A stretch of DNA of 64,000 bases from Hemileia vastatrix (taxonomy: Eukaryota; Basidiomycota; Pucciniomycetes; Pucciniales; Zaghouaniaceae). Both the position numbers and the translations under genes were made by a program. Below are positions 12,725 through 23,860 of this stretch, in pieces. How positions within the stretch are numbered: the first letter of the stretch is position 1; every line of letters starts with the position of its first letter. The notes beneath the pieces were generated by a model, which ran no database searches, was not told where the DNA came from, and saw nothing but the letters and a program-made list of their open reading frames with translations. Location of the stretch: positions 17,047,498 through 17,111,497 of the forward strand of contig JASXTE010000017.1 of the NCBI GenBank assembly GCA_030280995.1. Direction: 5' to 3'.

Positions 12725-14420
12725 TATCAGCCTTGAAACTCCCAGGACCCAATGAAAAATACTTATAAATTATGTTAAAAAAATTTATTATACATGGAAA
12801 CGATAAATAAAGGTACACAATTTGTGTACATTAGTGAAATTTATGATAAAATACAATATATGCCATTATAACACCTTATATACACGCAAATATCCACCTT
12901 TTATAAGTCTTATGTACTTAATATTAAGTTTTAATATTCCAGGACAGTATTAAAAACCTTAAAAATAAGTCTACATAATATTTAATTAGACTTGAAGCTG
13001 TTGTTTTCATTGTTTTATGTGAAAAACAAGAAATGCGCTTTAAATCACTTAAAAGTTGAATATATGCACTATAAATTTAATAATATTGAAAATGCCCTTT
13101 GAAAGATCAATTTGACTTTATTAAAAATATTGATTTGGATACTCAAATGCATAAAAATAACACTTTTCAAGTTTGGTGTTTTTTATGCCAGAAATGGCTT
13201 CCGTGTACTGGCCACATACTGCCTGAATTTTTCCCCTGTGAATAGCTTCATTTTTAGCAAAGTTAGATTTTTAATGTTATAATTACCCCACATTCTATGC
13301 CCAATATGGGGAAAAACACTAAAATAGGCAACAGGCACTTATTTAGTGTCCTAATTTAACTATAGGTGCATTGACCTTATTAGGGGGTATCAAAGTTAGA
13401 AATCATCCATTTCAAAATACTTCTTTTTTCCATAAAATCAACCATGATTAGTTTTAAAAATATTCCATATTGTGCCCCCAAAAAATATTTTTAAGGAGAA
13501 TTAATGTCAAGTTTGTGGCTTTTTTTTTGTGTTGTAAAATGCATTTTAAAAAATTTTAAATTCCCTACTTTGATACCCCCTATCATATTCACCTATTTCA
13601 TTTATAATTTCAAACTTGGTGCCAAAAAAATACTACAACACTTAAATTTGCCTAAATCAGTCAAGTATTTACCTGTGAAAGTGCCTTCCAAGGACTGCAT
13701 TCAGTTACCCCAAATCTCATGTCCTTTTTTGGGTTTCTCAGCAGTTTCTTGGTCAATTATGGTAATTTTTGGATCAGGATTTCACATAGTACTTTAAAAT
13801 TATTAGCCCCTTTATTTCTACTGTTATTCCCCCTAAATATTGTGTAATATTTGATTTTATTCTTTCTTTTTTTAGTCTTTTATATTAAGATATTACAGGC
13901 ATATACTCTCTTTTTTGCTTATTCTGTTATTTTGATGGATTATCCCTATTACTCCAGGATTTTGGAAGATGATATTATTATAATTATGTTATTGGTACTT
14001 CTTTATGTTTATTGACAGGTGTATTAGCTAGAATGAGGCGTCATCATCTCTGTATAGGACTGGTAAATCAAGAGGATACATTTGAGAATTATTGGGCATA
14101 AAAGGAGGGGGTTTCAGTCTTATTTTCTACATTCTTTATCATTACAATCAAAATATATAGCCAATGAAATTACAATACATATCAAAAGCACTTCTAAAGT
14201 CTTTGAATAGTATCTGAATTATTACAATTCTTTTTCTACCAACTATAACATTGTAACCCATTTATAATTAGTTATATTATAATTACTAAGACCCATATAT
14301 TGAGTTATAATTTAATACTTATTATATTTGTACTACAGTATTCATATAGGACCATTTAAGTCTTCTAGAAAACTGAATAATCAAGCTATTCATGTCTCTG
14401 TACTTGAGCTCAGCCTAAAA
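12725..14420 (+). mobile_element. Solo LTR of the Gypsy element 2 family
   Basis: It aligns along its length with the reverse complement of the LTRs at 38495-39988 and 46724-48219. It starts TATCAGCC (TGTCAGCC in the intact copies) and ends TCAGCCTAAAA. The 5-bp target duplication ATATT is at 12720-12724 and 14421-14425, and there is no internal region, so this is an LTR-LTR recombination product. A degraded TATA region (CATAAAAGG) lies near 14098. It carries a 198-bp MITE; without it the length is close to 1.5 kb, like the intact LTRs. Confidence 0.85.
13383..13580. mobile_element. TA-flanked MITE, GGGGGTATC family
   Basis: The ends GGGGGTATCAAAG and CTTTGATACCCCC are perfect inverted repeats, flanked by TA at 13381-13382 and 13581-13582. 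It is inserted in the solo LTR, whose sequence resumes on both sides. 198 bp. Confidence 0.85.
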
Positions 14421-14609
14421 ATATTATATCTCTTTCTTTCTATGAAAATTTCATACTTCAATATATGTAGGACTCATATCTGGTTAACAATGGACTTATT
14501 CAACTCCTCATGTTGTCATTTACACTATCACTTTTCAAGATTTTGTAAAATTTTGCAAATAAGAGTTGAAATTAGGGCAATGTTTTTTTAAATCTGATTT
14601 CTTTTTGAC

Positions 14610-15200
14610 TGAATATTCTCCTGAAGGCTATCTTTCATTTCTTACAAACAGATTTGAATTTTGTTTAGTGGTTGCTGAGATATTGACCTTAAAAGTTGAG
14701 CCTTTTTTCCCAATTTGAGTTATTTTTCTTTCATGTTTTTATATAAAAAATTGGGTTTATGTTTATTTAAATCTAATTTTTTTTATATATGAATTTTCCA
14801 GAAGCCTATCTCTCATTTCCCACAAATGGGTTTGAATTTGTTTGAGTGGTTTCTGAGAATTTGACCATTAAAGTTGAGTCTTTTTTACCAAATTTCACTT
14901 AACTTATTTCATTTTTAATATTGCATAAGTAGAGAATAAGGCTTCTGAAACTCTTATCCAATGTTTATCTAGGCTTTTATCTCCCTCTTATTGAAATTTT
15001 CATCATCACTTTTCAAGTTTTTGTGCAATTTTGAAAAGAAGAGTCAGAATTAGATTTATATTTATTCAAATATAATGGAGTTTTAGCTGAAGATTCTTCT
15101 GAAGCCTATTATTCATTTCCACAAAACATATTTAAATTTGGTTCAGTGGTGGCTGAGATATTGACCTTTAAATTTGAGTCTTTTTTTCCCAATTTCACTT
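14610..15200. repeat. Tandem internal repeats of the Myb-type transposon
   Basis: A block containing GGTTGCTGAGATATTGACC plus surrounding sequence recurs at 14669, 14846 and 15146, spacing 177 and 300 bp. The same block is found inverted at 61686, 61987, 62275 and 62451 with the matching spacing order. It is a conserved structural part of the element family. Confidence 0.65.
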
Positions 15201-16044
15201 AATTCATTTCATAATGCATATCATAACTTTTACATCATGCATTTATCCTTCCACATTCCTCCATCAACCTTTATGTTTACTTATTATTATGCTCTTTCAT
15301 CAAGGTGTGTTTTTTTTCTTTTTCTTATCATTTTAATATGTCTAACCCTTCACTCATTTTGATTGCCCTTATCACATCGATCAAAACTTAGTCCATAGAA
15401 TCAACAAGTTAAATAAAGAAGATAAAATTTATAAATTTATAAAACTTTTGGTAGATAAAAAAAGTATGAGTATTTTTAAAAACATTGAATATTTTTTATT
15501 CTTTCATAAATTTTTAATAAATAAATCTGATATTTCAATTTACTAAATTAAATTAATGATCCAACGATCTTGTGTTGTATAAATGGTAATCATGACAACA
15601 TTAAATTGCTTCATTGGGTTCCTCTATCAAATAGTTGTGGAAATTCCCAAACTTAGTTTCTAGACTTGTCTTAAATTTGGCTTGAGGAATTTTCATTACT
15701 TTAAAACTAGTGAATTAGACTTATGTTATAAATTTATGTAATTATATTAAATTTTGGTGATTTTGACACCTTACTTCAATAAAATGCAGGGGAGGGTATT
15801 GCCAAATTTACAAATCTAACATGCAACATTTTTCAAACAGATATAGAGTTTTGTTGTATTAGTTTTTTTTTAAAATTCAAATGGGTGGTGAGGTGATAAA
15901 ATTATGTTGGTGATGAGAATTTTTGCACAGGTGACTGTATTATTTTACCATCTGAAATTCCAAAAGTGTGATATTTTAGAGTCAAGTAAAGACAAATGGT
16001 GTTATAAGAATCTTATGATATAACTATTTTTGATAAGAATAAAA

Positions 16045-16535
16045 TTAACTATTAAATTGGGCACCAAAAAGAATATCCTTTTCCTCATAGAGAAGACACA
16101 TTACATTGAGCTTTTTGGAAACAGTAGTAACTCCATTCCCCAAATCATAATCATCAAAACCAAAGCCAGTGGAAGTGGAAGTGGAATCAAAATGAGTATT
16201 TTTATATTTTGATTGATAACTTTTTAAACTCTCCTTCATTTGCTTAGGATTGATTTCAATTTTCCCTTTTGTTTTCTTTTTTACTTCATTTTCCATCAAC
16301 AAGAAGCCATTGACCTTTGATTAAGGTTAACATCTGATTTTGGTTGACTTATCTCATCCAAAAAATGCATCATAATTTGATTTAATTTTGAGTAAGTTGA
16401 TGATTATGAGATAATCTTCTTTTTTTAGCTTTCCAGACTTTGATTTCTCAGGTGAGGGGCTTGCATTATGAAAAGACCTTTGTGATGAAGATTTTTTGAG
16501 TTTCCTTTTAAGTTTTGGATTTTCTGGGAGGCATT
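16045..16535 (-). pseudogene. Myb/SANT-like transposon protein, broken
   Basis: The last 85 codons are open (16302-16045) and contain the family signature STGFGFDDYDLGNGVTT, then KKLNVMCLLYEEKDILFG. In the same reading direction upstream, VNGFLLMENEV and, near 16435-16500, KKEDYLIIINLL and NYDAFFG are recognisable, separated by stops and frame changes. Copies near 59.2, 60.5 and 63.4 kb share these blocks. The layout (hydrophobic-tryptophan helices, then a TGFG motif and an LFGE motif) resembles Myb/SANT-like proteins that are very common in rust and other basidiomycete genomes, often next to DDE transposons. I infer a DNA-binding role for the transposon. No intact copy is present in the window. 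Confidence 0.6.
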
Positions 16536-16899
16536 ATGAAACTGTTATGTAACAAGAAAAGAGATTAAGAGGTTTCAAACATTAAAAAAGAAAGAAAAAA
16601 ACATGCCTGGTTAAAATTTTGCAATAAAATGTTTAAAATCTCAGTGGGTGGTGTGTGCCAAGGACTGATGAGAGGATTGAGGTCTGGATGTCACATGTGA
16701 CAGGAACAGGGTGGGGAAGGATGTGATGATGTCGCCAACGTGTGGTTGTTAAAAAAAATTGGGATAAAAGTGCTGATTTGTGGTCATAACTGACACCCAT
16801 TTTTCAAATAAGTGACTTTTTTTGCAAAATTTAAGTTCTGATTAGGTTTGAAATCTGCATTTAAGTTAAGTTCAGATTGTCCAGAGCTGACACCCCCTA

Positions 16900-17562
16900 A
16901 TTTATGTTTTTGAATTAATTTTATTACTAAAATTTCTCAAATAATTTGATCATTTGGATTTCTATTTTTTGCTTCTCTAGATTTGAAAATGATTGTAAGT
17001 AGAAATTTACTTTTGTATTAATTTGTTTATTTTAGTGCCATTCAAATAAGATGTTTAAGATAAGATTAAGCAATATAATTTATAAAATTACAGTTGTTTT
17101 TTAACCAAATCATTGTTTGATGTGAATGATAATAAAGATGAAAGAACCTTCTTTTCTATGTGAAATAAAAAATATCAAGAAAATACTGATATCATCTCAG
17201 ACTTTCCAAACTAAAAGTTTTATTATTAACCACATTTTTTCTTTCCCAATAACTTAGGTAAAGTAGTTTAAATTTAAAAATAAATTTGTTAAAATTTTAA
17301 TTTTTAATCCACTGGAGTATTTATATAACTAAAAATATTAATAACATCTTTCTCTTCTTCTTTTTTGCTTGGAACTTTTTTCAATATTTATATCACAGCT
17401 GAAATTTTTTTTTGAAAAAATAGATAGAAAAAGAATTCAAGGAAAGAAATTTCCAGGCCTAAGTCACTGCAAGAGGTGAAATAAGTCTTATCAGGAGCAC
17501 TAAGGTCTGAGTAGAACTAAAAAGGCTAGATATAATACTATATTGTGAAATCCCAGCTATTA
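16900..17562. other. Non-coding spacer
   Basis: AT-rich, no feature seen. Confidence 0.4.
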
Positions 17563-17760
17563 GGGGGTGTCAAACATTGCAATTCAGCCATTATAAGATC
17601 TCAATTTTTTCAATCAAAAAAAAGCTTATAAACTTTCAATTATATTAATTTTTACTTTTAAATATCCTTCTTTTTATGACCTAATATAGATAGGATTCCT
17701 ATTTTTTGTGACTAGAAATGAATTTAATGTGTTTCCACTTTGGCCATGTTTGACACCCCC
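17563..17760. mobile_element. TA-flanked MITE, GGGGGTGTCAAAC family
   Basis: The ends are GGGGGTGTCAAACAT and ATGTTTGACACCCCC, a perfect 15-bp inverted repeat with TA on both sides. 198 bp. It is related in length and interior to 28319-28508, and in end sequence to the other TA-GGGGG elements. Confidence 0.8.
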
Positions 17761-17977
17761 TATTTATAAATTTGTTTATATGTTCTAAATAAGGTACTTT
17801 TTTATAGAATAATATATATCACTTAAATTAGTTGTTATTTCTTTAGTTTATATACTATATATAGTTATTTCCATGTCTGTTTATATTTAATATAAATGAG
17901 GTTCCAAACTAAGTAGATAAATAAGCTTCCAAGACTGGTAAATTATTGAGACAATAGACAATAAAATATACTACTTA

Positions 17978-18827
17978 TGTCAGCCAGGCTGCTAGACTTA
18001 CCCAGTAAAATAATTAATTATTTACTGGATGAAGCCACACCTTTTTATTTCTTGTAATTATTAATTATAATATTTACTTTAAACTTACTTGTAATAAATT
18101 AACTAGTTACAAAAATGTAAAGTTAGTAAATAATTAAATTTAATAATAAATGTCCTTTATATTTTTATTTTTATTTTATTTTTATTTTTATTATTTTTAT
18201 TTCTAACACCGTTCTCAATGACAGGCTAAAGAGAAATAAAATAATTAATATTAAAATAAATATTATATATTGAAAATAAGATTTAATATTGAAATAAAAA
18301 TAACTATATACAAAAAAAATTCAAATTACTTATTTAAAATTGACACTTACTGTAATTTTAAATTAAACAAGTTATTTTTGACATATTCTGTAAATACAGA
18401 TTGTGGACATGTTCTTTCTAGAACAATCTTATTATTTGAAATTTTCTTCTTGGAATTTTATTTCTTCTTTTCTCATACTCCTGTATTTAGTATTTCAAGT
18501 CCGTGCTTTGTCTCTCATTTGCCTATAAAAGGCCTCCCCTTTTTGTTGTTTTGGAAAATTCCTTCTTTACTTACTTACTTATTTACATTACTATAACAAA
18601 CAAATATTTATTTCTATCCTTATTGTTTTAGTCTTTACTACTATGTAAATCTACTCAATAATAATAATAATAATAATAATATTTATTAAATACTTGACCT
18701 CTTTTAAATTGAGTAAATTAAATAAAAAAATAAAATATATGTACCTTGACTTTAAAAGACCAAAAACCCATCTTTTTGCCCCATTGGACCTCTGTAAAAA
18801 TCATCTAGACCAAGAGACCCTTCAACA
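17978..18827 (+). repeat. 5' LTR of Gypsy element 1
   Basis: 850 bp, TG...CA, matching the 3' LTR with scattered substitutions and an expanded AAT run (18657-18680). A TATA box (TATAAAA, 18524-18530) stands in the expected U3 position. A palindromic TTCTAGAA at 18416-18423 fits the TTCnnGAA form of a heat-shock-factor site; this reading is inference. Confidence 0.88.
18524..18530 (+). promoter_or_regulatory. TATA box of 5' LTR
   Basis: TATAAAAGGCC is conserved in the 3' LTR (27870-27876). It should place the start of the element transcript about 30 bp downstream. Confidence 0.55.
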
Positions 18828-19053
18828 CTTGAGGCCCTTTCTGAACCTTTGACAGCGCATTGATATCTTCAGGACTTGACCTCTTTTAAATTGAGTAAAT
18901 TAAATAAAAAAATAAAATATATGTACCTTGACTTTAAAAGACCAAAAACCCATCTTTTTGCCCCATTGGACCTCTGTAAAAATCTTCTAGACCAAGAGAC
19001 CCTTCAACACTTGAGGCCCTTTCTGAATCTTTGACAGCGCATTGATATCTTCA
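18692..19053 (+). repeat. 180-bp direct duplication of the LTR end and start of the leader
   Basis: Segments 18692-18871 and 18874-19053 are nearly identical, with two clear substitutions. Each contains the last 136 bp of the LTR plus the first 44 bp of the leader. The 3' LTR has only one copy of the LTR part. Confidence 0.85.
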
Positions 19054-19450
19054 ATCCAGCAACCAAGGGACAATCAAAATCGAGGTACATATAGGGACAG
19101 GTGGACAACAAAAAGTACAAACGTCATCAACCACGTGACTTAATTTTTTGCTGAAAATGGGAATCAAACCGCGCTCCAAAGTTCAGGTTCATATATTTGC
19201 AATAGTCATATATATTTGTGGTAATTATATTTATTATTATTTGTGGGTCACTTTGCACTTTTCATAGTCTATGTATATCTTTTTACTCAGCACTCTGTAA
19301 GTGGCATTAACTTGCTCATTTTACAGGGGGAGGTGCCAGGTAAATAAAATATTTTTTTTCCTAGTTGACCAAGATATAACTATATTGTTTTTAGTCCTAG
19401 AAGTGATATAAAAAATTTTTAAATTAATTATATTATATTTTCTTTTATTT

Positions 19451-19850
19451 CAGTTGACGTTTGTCCTGATAAATTAAAATAATATATTATTGTTTCAGTT
19501 GAAAAATTGTCCTGGCAATAAATTAGTATTAAAAATTAATTAAAATTGTTTCAGTTGACAATAAGTCCTGATAGTTAGATCATTTCAGTTGACATCAAGT
19601 CCTGATAATTAAAATTATTTTCAGTTGACATTAAGTCCTGGTATTTAAAATTTTTCAGTTGATTTTAATCCTGATAACTATCAAAATTTACATTACAAAT
19701 TAAAAATTAATTTTATTATTTCAGTTGATTTGTTTTAATCCTGGCTATAAAATTATCTTAAATTAATAAAGATTTTGATTATTATTTCAGTTGATTTGTG
19801 TCCTGAAAAACATTATATTTTAAATTATTCCAGATGGTTGCAAAATCCTG
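19451..19850 (+). promoter_or_regulatory. Array of nine bulged hairpin motifs in the leader
   Basis: The motif CAG-TT-GAY, a 4-8 nt loop, then RTC-CTG recurs at 19451, 19496, 19552, 19586, 19622, 19656, 19722, 19788 and 19831. CAG pairs with CTG, and GAC with GTC, leaving a 2-nt bulge. In 19656 and 19722 both sides change together (GAT with ATC), 19788 gives a U-G pair (GAT with GTC), and 19831 has GGT with ATC. Only 19496 breaks the inner stem. Most copies follow TTT, so TTTCAG also resembles a splice acceptor. A role in packaging, translation or reverse transcription is inference. Confidence 0.6.
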
Positions 19851-19963
19851 ATAATTAATTATATAGTAGAATTCTTTTTCTCTTTTTTTTCTTTAAATAA
19901 AGCAAAAATAATAACGAATTAATTCTTAATATTTCTTTCTCTCCGTTCAGGTTACTTTAAACT

Positions 19964-20560
19964 ATGACTGATCAAGGTGCTTCTGCTGGCCGTGATGAGG
20001 AACTGAACTTAATTGATTATGATGAAGCTTCCTCTGTAAGTTCTCCTTTGACTACAAAATTGGCTCAAATTAATCAATTACTGGACCAATCAGGATGTAG
20101 AAATGCAGGAAGTGGAAATATTAGTGGAGACAACTGCTCAGGACCAAAAGCCTTCTATCAAACCCCCAAAAGAGCTTTCAAAATGCTTCAAAATAAAAAA
20201 TATGCGCTTAAAACAGCAAATCAAAAATCTCTCCACTCACATCAAGGAATTGAGGACAGAAAACCTCAAGCTGAGGTCAAAAACAGATTCTCTAGAAGAA
20301 AAGGTAAGAAATATAGAGTCCTTCCTTCAAGAGAAGAGGTGACCTCCTCCCCTAGGGACTTCCACAATTGGCTCCCAGGAACAAGAAAAGGTGGAAGTGT
20401 CAAAGTGGCAGTGGGATTATCTGTCCCAGCAACAGCAACCTCAAATGCCTCAGGCAGGTCCGTCAAGAACCAATCGGTTCAATCCCACACCTCCTCATCC
20501 TTATCAAGGAGGAAGAAAGAGAAAAACCAACCATATTTAATTCTTGCCCAAGCCTTGGTA
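19964..20560 (+). pseudogene. Small coiled-coil ORF1 of Gypsy element 1, frameshifted
   Basis: ATG at 19964 (MTDQGASAGRDEELNLIDYD) opens the first frame, which reads well to about 20100. The homologous frame then shifts by one: from 20103 it encodes a charged coiled coil (KNLSTHIKELRTENLKLRS, then TDSLEEKVRNIESFLQEK) and, beyond a TGA at 20340, a KWQWDYL motif and a basic tail (HPYQGGRKRK). The same order, coiled coil, KWKWDW and HPYRGKPRRGR tail, is found in Gypsy element 2 at 45962-45510, which supports a real short protein ahead of gag. Function unknown; the basic tail suggests nucleic-acid binding. Confidence 0.55.
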
Positions 20561-20569
20561 AGCCCCTCT

Positions 20570-22343
20570 ATTGAATCTCAAGTACCATTTTTTGTTGCTG
20601 ATTCAGTTCCTTCAGGTGATTCTGGAAGAGGAGATGAAACTGTGAGACAAGTAGAGGCTGATAGTAGTAGAAAAATTGCTCAATATTCTAATGTATCTGA
20701 TCCTTTAGTTTTAATTGCTACTTCAATGATAAATCCTGATATTGCTGTTATTTATGAGACACTTGCTCATTAGTTTTATGAGAGTCTGGAAAGCTATTCT
20801 GTTTCCCTATTGAGAAATACTCCAGATGTGGCAAAAATTAATTATGAATATTTGAGGTATATTATTGCTAAACAAAATCATATTGTGAACAACATGCAAT
20901 TGACTCAGAAATTTAATAGTTTGATAACTGAACAGGGTTACCAATCATTGAGGAGTGAATTACAGAGAGTTTCTGATGATTTATTTAATTAAAAAGTAAC
21001 TCATGAAAAGAAAGTTGCTTTATGGCAAAATATCAAAAATGATTTGTCTAAATTACAAGATACTGTGTCCATCTGTTGCCAGGAGCTAGAGGGACATTAA
21101 TTGAACTTGAAAAGATTGAGTGACCATTATTCATCTTTTCAAAATAAGAACCAGTTATCTTTTGCAACCATCGATGAGAGTATATCTAGTCTTCCAAGAG
21201 TGAAAACCAGATTACCAACCATTGAAGAGAAATTGAATTCATTGTTTCATGATCAAAAGTTTTCTGAAATTTCTTTGAAAGAACATATGGTGCAGGATAC
21301 ACTAATTTTACCTGTTCCTAGTTCATCCAAAGTGAAATTAGTTCCAGAAATGCCTGTTGATATTTCTGAGTTTCCATCAAAAATTGATGATGTACCAGGA
21401 TCTTCCACAAAAGGATTAAACAATGAAATTACTGCCCAATTGGAGAAATTAAAGCTGCTTCTTACTCAGAAACAAGCTTGTACTAAGGAGACTACTTCAA
21501 ATCAAAAGAATTGGCCAAAATTGACCAGTATCCAACATTTGATGGTGACTCTTCCTCTGATTGTCAGCAATTCATTTGCAGAATTGATAACTTAAAAAAT
21601 TCTTACAAAATCCCAGATGAGGAAATTGTGTCTAAATTAATTTCTTTATTTACCAATGTAGCCCTAATGTGGTATGAATCTGTTCTCTTGGATAAGAATG
21701 ACTACTCATGGGAAGATTGAAAAAATTAATTAGAGCACAATTTGGTGGCTCCAAGTTTAGGATAGCTCAACAAAGGCAGTATTAAGAAACTAGATATAGC
21801 TCTTCTACTGATAAACCTATTGAGTTTCAAATGAAACTTGTAGAAATATTGAGGGCAATGGACCCAAATATGGAGTATGAGTTATAGAAGGACAGAATCC
21901 TCTATAAATTACCCATGTCTTTGAGAGACTTGATAGTTGCTAGGACTGAGTTCTCCAGAGAACCTTCTTCTTTCACTAATACTTGTAATGAGATCCTTCT
22001 AAACAACAAGTATGATTCCAGAAGATTAATTCCTGGAACTCCTTTGGAGAAACCCTCCAATTACCAACAGAAACCTGTGGAAAAGGTTGGTAAAACTTCT
22101 GCCCCTGATGCAGCTAAAAAGGATACAACAAACACTTGCTTCAAATGCAGCAAGCCATGGAAGAAAGGCCATATTTTTTACAGGAGGATCAATCTTGTTC
22201 AACAAAATGAGGAACAAGCTGATGACACAATAGCACTGGATGATACCTCAAGTGATTGTGCCAGCAATATTTCATATGAATCTTGGCAGGAAGTTTTGAT
22301 ACTGGAAGAGGATATTCATTATTTAAATACTATTAATATTTAG
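20570..22343 (+). pseudogene. Gag of Gypsy element 1, broken
   Basis: The gag capsid region aligns with Gypsy element 2 gag but uses three frames. 20570-21530 has in-frame stops near 20771, 20990 and 21098. From 21511 the retrotransposon gag motif KIDQYPTFDGDSSSDCQQF appears, followed by SKLISLFTNVALMWYESVL, and then FGGSKFRIAQQR in the frame that continues from 21720. The last piece, 21915-22343, has the nucleocapsid zinc knuckle CFKCSKPWKKGH. The cysteine after the histidine (GHMC in element 2) is replaced here (GHIF), so the knuckle is defective. The structural protein would form the virus-like particle. Confidence 0.75.
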
Positions 22344-23860
22344 AATAATGATTTATCTACAGTAGAGGATGCTAAGATAATAAAAAACCTTGAGGATAGC
22401 TCAATTGTTATTGCCCCTCTCAAGGCACCAGTCTTGATCAATGGAACCAAAATTGAAGTTGTTTTTTGGATTCTGGAGCTGGAGGAAGTGTAGTATCTGA
22501 AAAAGCACTTTCTTCAGTGGAACAAGATTATAAATCAAAACTTATGCCTATTATTTCTGAAAATTGGAGAGGTTATGGCTCTGTTTTGTCCCCCATTGGT
22601 AAATACAAAGCCACAGTGTTTTTCAAATATAACCATGGTTTTGTAAGAGCTATATGTGATTTTGTTGTCATGAAAAATGATAATTTAAGCAGTTGGTTTA
22701 TTGTAGGAAATGATATTTTAACCAAATATGGCATAAAATTGGATCACTCAAACCAATGCTTTACAATGGGGATGAATTTGAAGAGAAAATTTAAAATTTC
22801 CTCCCCAAAAAAATTTTCAACACCAGGATTGAACACATGTCATTCTGTAGTTCAATTTAAAGGAAGATCTACAAAAGAAATTCTTGCCCTTGTGTCTGAA
22901 ATTGAAAATGCTTCTTTTGGAGAACAAATTTCTGGTGAGGATAAAGATTCCATCATTAAATTGATAAAATCTTTTCCTATGGCCTTTGCTCATGGGTCAC
23001 ATGAATTAGGATTAGTTAAAGAAGAAATGAAACTTTCATTATATTGCCCATTAACTGATATACCACCTAGTTTAAAGAAGAAGCCTTATCCTGCTTCTCC
23101 CACAAAGAAAAAAGATATTGAAGACAATATCTCTACCCTTTTAAAAATGAATATTATTGAAAAGGTAGTTGAAACACCTAAATATTGTGTTATCTCACCT
23201 GTCCTAATTTCTTATGAGAAAGATAAAGCCAGGTTATGTGGTGATTATAGAGCATTAAACACTTATACTGTTGATGATATCTATCCTTTACCAAGAATTA
23301 GCTCTATACATGCTACCCTACAAGGTGCTAAATATATCAGCTGTTTGGATGGTTACAAGGGATATCACCAGGTACCTGTTGAGAAGAATACTCAGAATTT
23401 CCTGATGATTGCTACTCATATGGGTATTTATAAGTATGTTAGGATGCCATTTGGCCCTAAAAATGCCCCTTCAGTTTTTCAAAAATTTATGGATAACACA
23501 TTCAATAAAGAAATAATTGAAGGATGGTTTATGGTTTATGTTTATGATATCATTTTATTCTCCAAAACATTTGAGGACAATCTTAAACACCCGTGTAAAG
23601 TGTTCCATAAGATGGATGAGATAAATATGACACTTGCTTTGAAGAAATTCAAATTTGGTTTCCATTCTTTAAAAGTACTTGGTCATGTTGTTTCAGGGTT
23701 ACAGATATGTGTTGACCAAAACAAAGTGGCAGCCATACAACAGGTGAAGGCTCCTACCACAGTCAGAGAGCTCCAGAGTTTTTTGGAAATGTCTGGATAC
23801 TATAGACAGTATATTAAAAATTACCAAGTCATAGCCTTACCCCTTACCCAATTGACTTGA
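22344..23860 (+). pseudogene. Protease and reverse transcriptase of Gypsy element 1
   Basis: A long open frame from 22466 to 23860 starts at the retropepsin active site DSGAGGS, with its upstream strand in another frame. It continues through the protease flap region (FIVGNDILTKYGIKL) into reverse transcriptase: KPYPASPTKKKDIEDNI, LCGDYRALNTYTVDDIYPLP, CLDGYKGYHQVPVE, MPFGPKNAPSVFQKFMD and LKVLGHVVSGL. The catalytic box, YIDDIIV in element 2, reads YVYDIILFS here. The first aspartate of the pair is therefore lost and the enzyme should be dead even though the frame is open. The frame stops at a TGA after QLT (TW in the family). Confidence 0.88.

Larger units (their letters stand above)
11567..16897 (-). 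mobile_element. 5.3-kb TA-flanked DNA transposon with Myb/SANT-like ORF
   Basis: Terminal inverted repeats read GGGGGTGTCAGTTCTGG on the left and, as reverse complement, GGGGGTGTCAGCTCTGG on the right. A TA lies on each side (11565-11566 and 16898-16899). Subterminal blocks AAGTCACTTATTT and AAATCAGCACTTT are also inverted between the ends. Inside are a Myb/SANT-like pseudogene near the right end, tandem 177-300 bp repeats at 14.6-15.2 kb, and a solo LTR. Removing the solo LTR leaves about 3.6 kb. No DDE transposase was recognised. The internal part matches 60.5-63.1 kb in inverse orientation. Confidence 0.7.

Noticed and set aside
19150..19185. tRNA-like B-box on the minus strand (GGTTTGATTCC)
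   Set aside because: Flanking bases do not form a T stem or acceptor stem and no A-box is found at the right distance; probably chance or an old tRNA-derived scrap.
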